Below, in pieces: positions 29,079 through 36,192 of a stretch of DNA of 64,000 nucleotides. A model generated the notes under the pieces. The model was not told where the DNA came from. It was given only the letters and a program-made list of their open reading frames with translations, and did no database searches. Source of the DNA: Gammaproteobacteria bacterium (GTDB lineage: Bacteria; Pseudomonadota; Gammaproteobacteria; Steroidobacterales; Steroidobacteraceae); the NCBI GenBank assembly GCA_025357835.1, contig JANYLM010000146.1, forward strand, positions 22,195 to 86,194, in the 5' to 3' direction. Position numbers and translations under genes: made by a program. Within the stretch, counting starts at the first letter, position 1. Every line of letters starts with the position of its first letter.

Positions 29079-30141
29079 TCAGCAAGCTCTCGGTGGTTTG
29101 CCAATCGATGCAGGGGTCGGTGATGGAGATGCCGTATTCCAGCTTGCTCAAGTCCTTCGGAATGGTCTGATTCCCCGCCTTCAAGTGGCTCTCGAGCATG
29201 AGCCCGACAATGGAGCGGTTGCCGTCGACTATTTGCGTGACGCAGTTTTCGGCCACGACGGGCTGCAGACTGGGATCCTTGTTGGAGTTGCCGTGGCTGC
29301 AGTCAACGACGACGGTGGCGGGTAGCCCTGCCGCCGCCAGCTCGCGCTCCGCCACGGCAATGCTCACCGCATCGTAGTTGGCTCGGCCGCCGCCGCCGCG
29401 CAGCACCAGGTGCGCATGCAGGTTGCCGCGAGTACGGAATACCGCCGACTGTCCCTGCTGGGTTATGCCGAGAAAATGATGCGGGTGCCGTACTGACTGC
29501 AAGGCATTGATCGAGGTCGCAAGCGAGCCGTCGGTGCCGTTCTTGAAGCCCACCGGCGTCGAAAGTCCGCTGGCCATTTCGCGATGCGTCTGCGACTCGG
29601 TGGTACGGGCGCCGATGGCCGTCCAGGTGATGAGCTCGGATAGGTACTGCGGCATGATGGGATCGAGAGCTTCCGTACCTGCGGGCAGCCCCATCTCGGC
29701 GACGTAGAGCAATAGCTCACGCGCCATGAGAATGCCCTTTTCAATGTGAAACGAATCATCCAAGTCAGGGTCGTTGATCAGGCCCTTCCAGCCCACGGTG
29801 GTGCGGGGTTTTTCGAAGTACACGCGCATGATGGGCAGCAGCGTGGAGTCGACTTGAACGGCCAAGGCTTTGAGACGATCGGCATATTCACGGGCCGCAG
29901 CCACATCGTGGATGGAACACGGTCCGACGACCACGAACAATCGCGGATCGCGGCGCTCCAATATGGCGCACACGGTTTCGCGTGATTTGAACACCGTTTC
30001 GGCGGCTCGCGACGTGAGCGGCAGGCGATTCTTGACTTCTTCCGGTGTCGCCAAGAGGTCGCTGGATACGACATTGACGTTCTGCAATTGATCTTGGAAA
30101 TTCTTCACTGTTCGGCCTACATGGAGGTTCTGATGGTCCAA
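29041..30141 (-). CDS. 3-deoxy-7-phosphoheptulonate synthase, class I (AroFGH type)
   Basis: 366 aa; same reaction as the class II enzyme at 4737-6125 but an unrelated primary sequence. Class I markers are VVVGPCSIHDVAAA, YFEKPRTTVGWKGLINDP, GARTTESQTHREMASGL, GFKNGTDGSLATS and VVDCSHGNSNKDP. The metal-site Cys (GPCS), His (DCSHGN) and downstream Glu and Asp are in place. Whether it is sensitive to Phe, Tyr or Trp cannot be read. The 5' end overlaps the tryptophan dioxygenase 3' end by 25 bases, and the 3' end overlaps msrQ on the other strand by 38 bases. Confidence 0.95.
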   Translation of the reverse strand: MDHQNLHVGRTVKNFQDQLQNVNVVSSDLLATPEEVKNRLPLTSRAAETVFKSRETVCAILERRDPRLFVVVGPCSIHDVAAAREYADRLKALAVQVDSTLLPIMRVYFEKPRTTVGWKGLINDPDLDDSFHIEKGILMARELLLYVAEMGLPAGTEALDPIMPQYLSELITWTAIGARTTESQTHREMASGLSTPVGFKNGTDGSLATSINALQSVRHPHHFLGITQQGQSAVFRTRGNLHAHLVLRGGGGRANYDAVSIAVAERELAAAGLPATVVVDCSHGNSNKDPSLQPVVAENCVTQIVDGNRSIVGLMLESHLKAGNQTIPKDLSKLEYGISITDPCIDWQTTESLLIKLHQSLQSVQR

Positions 30142-30974
30142 AGTTCGGGAAAGAACTTCAGTTCCAACGCTTTCGTTAAATACGACACGCCGCCCGTCCC
30201 GCCGGTGCCGCGCTTGTTACCTATGATGCGCTCCACCGTCTTGACATGGGCGAATCGCCATAACTGAAACTTGTAGTCCAGGTCGACCAGGCGTTCCGCA
30301 AGCTCGTATAAATCCCACTCCTTGACGGAGTTGTGATAGACGCTGAGCCAAGCCGCCGCCACCGGCTTGCTGGCCTGGTAGGGCTGCGTAAAATCGCGAT
30401 CGATGGCCTCCGGCGGCACGTCGAGCCCGCGCCGGCTTAGGAGGCGCAGGACCTCATCGTACAGGCTGGGCGCGCGCAACGCGCGTTCCAACATCTCGTA
30501 GGTCGGAGGATCGGCGCGAAACACCTTGATGGTATCGGCGTTCTTGTTGCCGATGAGGAATTCCAGCATCCGATACTGGGGCGATTGAAAGCCCGAGGAT
30601 TTTCCCAATGTATTGCGAAACGCCGAATAATCCGACGGAGTGATCGTCGCCAACACATCCCAGGATTGCAGCAACTGCTGTTGGATAGTCGACACGCGGG
30701 ACAGCATCTTGAATGTGGGGCCCAAGTCATCGCGGCGCACGCAGTCCACCGTCGCGCCGAGTTCGTGCAGGCACAATTTCATCCACAGCTCGGAGACCTG
30801 ATGAATGACGATGAACAGCATTTCATCGTGCTGGTAGGACAGTGGATGCTGGGAGTCGAGCAGCTTGTCCAGGTTCAGGTACTGCGAGTAACTTAGGGAC
30901 TCGCTCAGGTCCCAATGAACCTGCTCGTCGCTCAAATCGACGAAGGGCTTGACCGGCGGAGAGCTTTCGCGCAT
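30117..30974 (-). CDS. kynA: Tryptophan 2,3-dioxygenase
   Basis: Heme enzyme opening the indole ring of L-tryptophan to N-formylkynurenine, the first step of the kynurenine route. 285 aa from ATG 30974, which starts six bases after the upstream stop and follows AAAGAG. Conserved blocks are LSYSQYLNLDKLLDSQHPLS, HDEMLFIVIHQVSELWMKL and the distal LWRFAHVKTVERIIGNKRGT, then GGVSYL. The heme-ligating His lies in the FAHVKTVERI segment. The longer frame upstream overlaps the metallopeptidase gene and is not used. No kynureninase or formamidase is seen in the window. Confidence 0.94.
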   Translation of the reverse strand: MRESSPPVKPFVDLSDEQVHWDLSESLSYSQYLNLDKLLDSQHPLSYQHDEMLFIVIHQVSELWMKLCLHELGATVDCVRRDDLGPTFKMLSRVSTIQQQLLQSWDVLATITPSDYSAFRNTLGKSSGFQSPQYRMLEFLIGNKNADTIKVFRADPPTYEMLERALRAPSLYDEVLRLLSRRGLDVPPEAIDRDFTQPYQASKPVAAAWLSVYHNSVKEWDLYELAERLVDLDYKFQLWRFAHVKTVERIIGNKRGTGGTGGVSYLTKALELKFFPELWTIRTSM

Positions 30975-30979
30975 CTCTT

Positions 30980-31708
30980 TCAAGTCTGGAAGACCCAGTC
31001 GGGCACCGTGCGCCAGCCCGCCAACAAGTCGCTGTCCAAGCGCCGGTAGTCGGGTTCGATCTTTTCCACCAGATCCCAAAATTTCGCCGAATGATTCATA
31101 TGCTTGGTATGCGCCAGCTCGTGAACGAATAAATATTGCACGACCTCCCGCGTCAGGAACAGCAGCGAGCAATTCAAGCTCACTGTGCCGCGCGTCGAGC
31201 AACTGCCCCAGCGGGTGCGCTGACATCGAATGGACACGCGCGCCACCGAATAATTCAGCTCGCTCGCCAATTGCAGCAGCCGGGGGGCCAATCGCTCATG
31301 CGCGGCGCGCTTTAGCCAAATCTGCAGCAAGGCGCGGGCGCCCGGCTCGTCCGGAGCCTGCACCACGATACGGTCCATGGTTTGCTCAAGGCCGCGTTTC
31401 GGCCCGTTGCGCCAGTCCACCGCGAATTTCTCGTTCGTGCAGGCGAAAGAGATAGCCTCCGGCACCGCGACGCTGGGCGACGCAAAGCTGCGCATGGCGG
31501 CGACCTTGCGATCGATCCAAGGCGTGAATCGCTGCACGAAGTCGCGCACCGTGTGAGCCTTGACGCCCGGGGGCACCACAATTTCCACGCGGCCGCCTAC
31601 ATGCACGCGCGCCGTTAGCCGCCGCGCACGCGGGCTGACCCGAATGGCGAATGGATCGCTGGAGCTACGAGTTTCGAACAGCGATAACTGCGTGCCTTGT
31701 GGCTTCAT
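30980..31708 (-). CDS. YgjP-like (DUF45) metal-dependent hydrolase
   Basis: 242 aa with the zinc motif HELAH in YLFVHELAHTKHMNHSAKFW, followed by a second-sphere His in NHSAKFWD, as in YgjP/SprT-like metalloproteins. N-terminal segment IRVSPRARRLTARVHVGGRV is a DUF45 hallmark. RWGSCSTRGTVSLN and LNCSLLFLTREVVQY also fit. Function is unknown; members have been proposed as metallopeptidases or dephosphorylases. It lies directly upstream of kynA (six bases), so the two are on one message although no functional link is apparent. Confidence 0.88.
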   Translation of the reverse strand: MKPQGTQLSLFETRSSSDPFAIRVSPRARRLTARVHVGGRVEIVVPPGVKAHTVRDFVQRFTPWIDRKVAAMRSFASPSVAVPEAISFACTNEKFAVDWRNGPKRGLEQTMDRIVVQAPDEPGARALLQIWLKRAAHERLAPRLLQLASELNYSVARVSIRCQRTRWGSCSTRGTVSLNCSLLFLTREVVQYLFVHELAHTKHMNHSAKFWDLVEKIEPDYRRLDSDLLAGWRTVPDWVFQT

Positions 31709-31756
31709 CGCGCCGAATCATACCAGGTTCAGCCGGCAGCGCCGACGGACTCACGC

Positions 31757-32503
31757 TCAGCGCCGCACCAAGATAGCCAACTGTCGCTGCGCCTCTTTGT
31801 AGTCGGGTGCGGCGATTAGGGATTTTTCAATCCAGTTGCGGGCGCCCAATTGATCGCCGCGCGACTGCAGCTCCCGCCCCAGAGCCAAGTAAGCCTCCGC
31901 ATGCCCCCAGCCGGGCGTCTCGACGCTAGTGGCCGAGGATGCATCGAACAACTGCACGGCCAGCTGTAACTGCGCGAAAGCGCGTTGCTGCTCGGCGGAA
32001 CCGGGCTTCGTTTCGCGCAGGCCATCCATGCTCGCGAGAAACACCGCGCGCGGATTGCGCGGCGCCAATTTGAGCGCGGCTTTGAGCCTTTCATCCGACC
32101 TTGATCGCAACAACACCGACTCGATCTTCCTATGGTTGGCCAGCCCGGAGTAGCAGGCGGACTGGAGGATCAGCGCCTCCACCGACTTAACATCTCGCGA
32201 CAGCAGCGGCTTGAGCGCGTCGATACAATCCGCAAACGCGGACTCGGCCTGGTGAGCGGCATGGGCGCCGGCCATTAGGCCGCGGCGATACTGGGCGTGC
32301 GCCAAATGATATCGCAGCGGCGCGTTAGCCGCATCCGCCCTGACCTGAGTGGTCAAATCCTGAATCAAATTCACCAGGCCATTGCCATCCTCACTCTGAT
32401 ACGCGTAGAGAATTTGCGCCTGTAAATCGCCGCCCTGCTGCCCCGCGGCCGCCGTAGCCAGCAGCAGCAGCGCCGATACCAAGAGATTTCTGGCGACGAA
32501 CAT
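31757..32503 (-). CDS. Secreted TPR-like protein of unknown function
   Basis: 248 aa from ATG 32503 with a signal peptide MFVARNLLVSALLLLATAAA. The mature protein is all helix. Repeating patterns such as APLRYHLAHAQYRRGLMAGA, AESAFADCIDALKPLL, and the C-terminal AEAYLALGRELQSRGDQLGA with WIEKSLIAAPDYKEAQRQL are TPR-like, so a protein-binding scaffold in the periplasm is plausible. A longer in-frame start exists 69 bases upstream but would place charged residues before the signal. It is divergent from tatD with a 56-base gap. Confidence 0.7.
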   Translation of the reverse strand: MFVARNLLVSALLLLATAAAGQQGGDLQAQILYAYQSEDGNGLVNLIQDLTTQVRADAANAPLRYHLAHAQYRRGLMAGAHAAHQAESAFADCIDALKPLLSRDVKSVEALILQSACYSGLANHRKIESVLLRSRSDERLKAALKLAPRNPRAVFLASMDGLRETKPGSAEQQRAFAQLQLAVQLFDASSATSVETPGWGHAEAYLALGRELQSRGDQLGARNWIEKSLIAAPDYKEAQRQLAILVRR

Positions 32504-32559
32504 CTTGAAGACACTCCCATACGCCCTAAAATTGCGGCGCTCCCGATTACAATGATGGC

Positions 32560-33360
32560 ATGAAGATAGCATTAATCGATATTGGGTCGAATCTCACGCA
32601 TGACAGCTTCGCACCGGATCGTGACGCAGTGATGGCACGCGCTCTGGAGGCCGGCGTACGGCGCCAGGTGGTCACCGGTGCCGATATTGCCGGTTCGAGC
32701 CTGGCAGCGGCGCTGGCGGCCGCCCACCCCGCCCGCTTGTCGAGCACGGCCGGCGTACACCCTCATCATGCACAGAGCTTCGATGCCTCCGGGCGCGCCG
32801 AATTGGAGGACCTGCTGCTACTGCCCCAGGTGGTGGCCGTGGGCGAATGCGGCCTGGACTATTATCGTAGTTTCTCGCCGCCCGATGCGCAGCGCGCAGC
32901 CTTCATCGGCCAATTGCAAATCGCGGCCACGGCACGCAAGCCGGTATTCCTCCATCAACGCGATGCACACGGCGACTTTGTAGCCATTCTCAAGGAGTTT
33001 CGCCGCGAACTGACCGGCGGCGTCGCGCATTGCTTTACCGGAAGCCGCGCGGAACTGGACGACTACCTTGCGCTCGACCTGCATATCGGAGTCACTGGCT
33101 GGGTGAACGATGAACGCCGCGGCCAGCAACTGCGCGAGGCGGTTCCGCACATTCCGGCCGGCAAACTGATGCTCGAGACCGATGCCCCCTATCTATTGCC
33201 CCGCGATCTCGTCCCGTATCCCAAATCGCGCCGCAATGAACCCGCCTTTCTGCCTCACATCGCACGTACCGTCGCGCAATTGCGCAGCGAACCCCTAGAG
33301 CACCTAGCCGCATCGACCACGCATAATGCGCTCCGATTTTTCGGGCTCGACGACGCCTAA
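32560..33360 (+). CDS. tatD: TatD-family metal-dependent DNase
   Basis: 266-aa TIM-barrel hydrolase of the TatD family, a 3'-5' exonuclease acting on single-stranded and damaged DNA. Family motifs are in order: LIDIGSNLTHDSF at the start, VHPHHAQSF, VGECGLDYYRSFSPP, KPVFLHQRDAH, VAHCFTGS and LETDAPYLLPRD, with metal-site His, Glu, His and Asp. It ends in CTAA, sharing bases with the stop codon of the convergent NERD gene. Cytoplasmic. Name by family; E. coli has three paralogues, so TatD versus YcfH/YjjV is not resolved. Confidence 0.9.
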   Translation: MKIALIDIGSNLTHDSFAPDRDAVMARALEAGVRRQVVTGADIAGSSLAAALAAAHPARLSSTAGVHPHHAQSFDASGRAELEDLLLLPQVVAVGECGLDYYRSFSPPDAQRAAFIGQLQIAATARKPVFLHQRDAHGDFVAILKEFRRELTGGVAHCFTGSRAELDDYLALDLHIGVTGWVNDERRGQQLREAVPHIPAGKLMLETDAPYLLPRDLVPYPKSRRNEPAFLPHIARTVAQLRSEPLEHLAASTTHNALRFFGLDDA

Positions 33361-33956
33361 AGATTAGTGAATAGATGCGGGCTAGGCCGCAATTGCGCCA
33401 CCAGCCGGCTCCACGCCTCAGAGAATTCGACAAAAGGCGGCGACGATATCAAGCTGCGATCGACGACCGGAAATTCCACTTCGATGCCGTCCAGCATCAG
33501 CACCCATTTCGGAAAGCCCTTGGTAAATTTGCCGACATTGGAAAACAGCAGGCGCCCTTCAACCGGCACCTCGCCCACCAGAGCCTTCACGGCTGCGATT
33601 CGGTCATACAACGAAGGCTGCGGGTTATCGAAAGTGTAGCGGCGGCCCCGGCCCATGACCGTCCAGTCGCTCATTTGGTCTCCGCCGAAGATCAGCCCGG
33701 CCACGCGGCGCGTGTCCAGCACCAGCACGCCGCGCGGCGTGAGCAGCAAATGGTCGATGTGGATGAACCCGCCCATGCCGTCGGGAACGAGGACCTGGTG
33801 CACAGCTTCGAAGGCGACGCGTTCCAAGCGCGCCAGCAAGGCACTGCGGCGGGCGCGACGCTGGTACACCCGCAAACCCCAGTAGCCGCCGGCCAGAAGC
33901 AACACCGCGACGGCGCCGATCCCAATCAACTCCGGGTCTATTTCAATGCTGGTCAT
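33357..33956 (-). CDS. Membrane-anchored NERD-domain protein
   Basis: 199 aa. An N-terminal membrane helix (about residues 10-28, IGAVAVLLLAGGYWGLRVYQ) is followed by basic residues and then a NERD nuclease-related domain: VLVPDGMGGFIHIDHLLLT, PRGVLVLDTRRVAGLIFGG and RRYTFDNPQPSLYDRIAAVKAL. The domain fits the family's restriction-endonuclease-like fold, although the catalytic triad could not be confirmed by eye. Its start overlaps the thrC stop by four bases (ATGA), so it trails the thr operon. Its stop overlaps the tatD stop. Confidence 0.8.
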   Translation of the reverse strand: MTSIEIDPELIGIGAVAVLLLAGGYWGLRVYQRRARRSALLARLERVAFEAVHQVLVPDGMGGFIHIDHLLLTPRGVLVLDTRRVAGLIFGGDQMSDWTVMGRGRRYTFDNPQPSLYDRIAAVKALVGEVPVEGRLLFSNVGKFTKGFPKWVLMLDGIEVEFPVVDRSLISSPPFVEFSEAWSRLVAQLRPSPHLFTNL

Positions 33957-35260
33957 TCGAGAGCTGCGGCCAGAGCCTCAAGAGTCGGCGGCAAATCCAC
34001 GGCATGCTGCGGCAACCGCAGCAGCCGATCCAGACTTTCGGGAATCGTCACGGGCTTGCCGATAATGGGTTCCACGATTTCATTGAATTTCGCAGGATGC
34101 GCGGTGGCGACTACTACCCAGGGGCGGTCACGGCGTTCCGCAACGCTCAAACGGCTATAGACTTCTGCCGCCGTTGCGGTGTGCGGGCACCATTCGCGTC
34201 CATAGCGCATGAAGTCTTCTCCGATACGACTTCGGATTGTAGCGTCATCGACACTGTCCGCGCTCAATTGTTCGCGAATCTCGCTCAAGCTCGGATACAG
34301 CGCCCGCATGCGCTCCATATTGCTGGGGTTACCGACATCCATGGCCGAGGCCAGGGTCGCGATACTGGGGCGCGGCTGCCAAACTCCGTTCTTCAAGAAA
34401 TCAGGGACGGCGCGGTTGACGTTATGCGCCAGGACTATGCGCTCTATGGGGAATCCGAGTGCCCGAGCCCAGACCGCGGCGAAGGCATTGCCGAGGTTGC
34501 CGGCCGGAATGATGTACGACGCCTTGGCATGGGTGCGGCGCTCGATCTCCAGACTCGACGCCACGTAGTACACCATCTGCGGCAGCAACCGGCCGATATT
34601 GATGCTGTTGGCGGAACTGAAGCGGTGCCCACGATTCAAGCGCGCGTCGCTGAAGGCCTCTTTCACCAGCCGCTGGCAATCATCGAAAGTCCCGGCTATG
34701 CGCAACGATGAGACATTGTCTCCCCAACAGGTGAGCTGCTGCTCCTGCCGGGGACTGACCAGACCTGCCGGGTACAGGATCACCACCCGCACCCAGGGGC
34801 GCTTGTGGAAGGCCGCAGCCACCGCGCCGCCGGTGTCCCCAGAAGTCGCTACCAATATGGTCAGGGTCTGAGGCTGCCCCGTTTCCAAACGCTCCAAGCT
34901 CGCGGCCAAGAAGCGCGCGCCGAAGTCCTTAAACGCGGCCGTCGGTCCGTGAAACAGCTCAAGTGCAAATAAGGGGTCCGGACATCCCGCCACCGCGGTG
35001 GTCGGAGCCGGCACATCAAGCGCCGCATCCGCAATCTCGCCAAGTGCCCGCCGCAACCGGTCGCCCTCGAAGAACCCGGCAAGGGCCCCGCGCGCGATCT
35101 CCGGCAAGCGCGAACCGGCTACGCAAGAGCCGACGTCCACGGCGGGCAGGTGCGAGGGGATGTACAAGCCGCCATCGGGCGCGAGTCCTTGGGCGATGGC
35201 CTCGCTCAGGCTCACGGCTGGCGCGGCGCCTCGCGTGCTCACGAACCTCGGTTCTGACAT
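33953..35260 (-). CDS. thrC: Threonine synthase
   Basis: PLP enzyme turning O-phosphohomoserine into threonine, last step of the pathway. 435 aa from ATG 35260 (MSEPRFVSTRGAAPAVSL). The PLP lysine lies in FHGPTAAFKDFGARFL; the phosphate-binding ATSGDTGGAVAAA and the NSINIGRLLPQ segment follow. A longer in-frame extension reaches into thrB and is rejected. Start and thrB stop overlap by one base (TGATG). It is third in thrA-thrB-thrC, followed by the NERD gene. Confidence 0.96.
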   Translation of the reverse strand: MSEPRFVSTRGAAPAVSLSEAIAQGLAPDGGLYIPSHLPAVDVGSCVAGSRLPEIARGALAGFFEGDRLRRALGEIADAALDVPAPTTAVAGCPDPLFALELFHGPTAAFKDFGARFLAASLERLETGQPQTLTILVATSGDTGGAVAAAFHKRPWVRVVILYPAGLVSPRQEQQLTCWGDNVSSLRIAGTFDDCQRLVKEAFSDARLNRGHRFSSANSINIGRLLPQMVYYVASSLEIERRTHAKASYIIPAGNLGNAFAAVWARALGFPIERIVLAHNVNRAVPDFLKNGVWQPRPSIATLASAMDVGNPSNMERMRALYPSLSEIREQLSADSVDDATIRSRIGEDFMRYGREWCPHTATAAEVYSRLSVAERRDRPWVVVATAHPAKFNEIVEPIIGKPVTIPESLDRLLRLPQHAVDLPPTLEALAAALE

Positions 35261-36192
35261 CAGGCTTTCACCACTCTGGCGCCGTAATTTTCCATACCCG
35301 AAATCCAATAATCCGACTGCAAGCCGTGCGCGGCGAAGGCGGCGACCATGGCGCCGCGCACCGCTTCGGCGTCTTGGACCTCGGCCCATGCAAATACCGT
35401 CGGACCAGCCCCGGAGATCGAACAACCGAGAGCGCCGGCCGACATGGCGCCCTGTTGAACGTCCTTGAATCCCGGGATCAACGAATGCCGCTGCGGCTCG
35501 ATGATGACATCGTTGAAGGAGTCGCGAATCATGTCCAGATCGTTCGAATAGCAGCCGCTGATGAACCCGGCCAGATTGGCGCTGGCCCAAACGAAATCCG
35601 AACGGCTGATATCGGTTTTAAGGATGGCGCGCGCCTCGCGGGTTCCGAGGTACATGTGCGGATGCGCCAACACACAGCGCACCGAAGGGGGGACGGGAAT
35701 CTGCTTCACCCGCGGGTGATCGATGCCCACGGTGAGCGTCAAACCGCCGAACAGGCAGGGCGCGATATTGTCGATATGCGCAGAGCCGCTGGCGACAATT
35801 TCCCCCTCCATGGCGAACTTCAACAGCTGCAGCCGCGGCAGCGGCGCCTGCAGCAGTGCATTCGCGGCAACCACCGCCGCCACCGCGGAAGCCGCCGACC
35901 CACCCAAGCCCGAACCAAGCGGGATGCCTTTATCTATATCCATTTCAAAACCGAAATCCAGCCCAAGCGCCGCACGCAGGGCCTGCACAGCGCGGCCCGC
36001 CGTGTTGTTCGCCGGCTCCACCGGCAAATCACCGGCAATTCCGCTGATGGAGCGAATCCGTACCGTGGGCTCAGTGATCCGGCGCAGGCGCACCTTGTCG
36101 CCGAGAGCCTCGACCGTGTGTCCTAAAATATCGAAACCGATGCCGACATTGGCAACAGTGGCCGGCGCGAACGCGGTGACATCGGTAAGCAT
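35260..36192 (-). CDS. thrB: Homoserine kinase
   Basis: GHMP-family kinase that phosphorylates homoserine with ATP. 310 aa. The ATP-binding loop reads GIPLGSGLGGSAASAVAAVV; N-terminal FAPATVANVGIGFDILG and C-terminal SISGAGPTVFAWA complete the GHMP signature. TAATG joins it to thrA and TGATG to thrC, so all three are translationally coupled. No thrL-like leader peptide was found upstream of the operon. Confidence 0.96.
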   Translation of the reverse strand: MLTDVTAFAPATVANVGIGFDILGHTVEALGDKVRLRRITEPTVRIRSISGIAGDLPVEPANNTAGRAVQALRAALGLDFGFEMDIDKGIPLGSGLGGSAASAVAAVVAANALLQAPLPRLQLLKFAMEGEIVASGSAHIDNIAPCLFGGLTLTVGIDHPRVKQIPVPPSVRCVLAHPHMYLGTREARAILKTDISRSDFVWASANLAGFISGCYSNDLDMIRDSFNDVIIEPQRHSLIPGFKDVQQGAMSAGALGCSISGAGPTVFAWAEVQDAEAVRGAMVAAFAAHGLQSDYWISGMENYGARVVKA

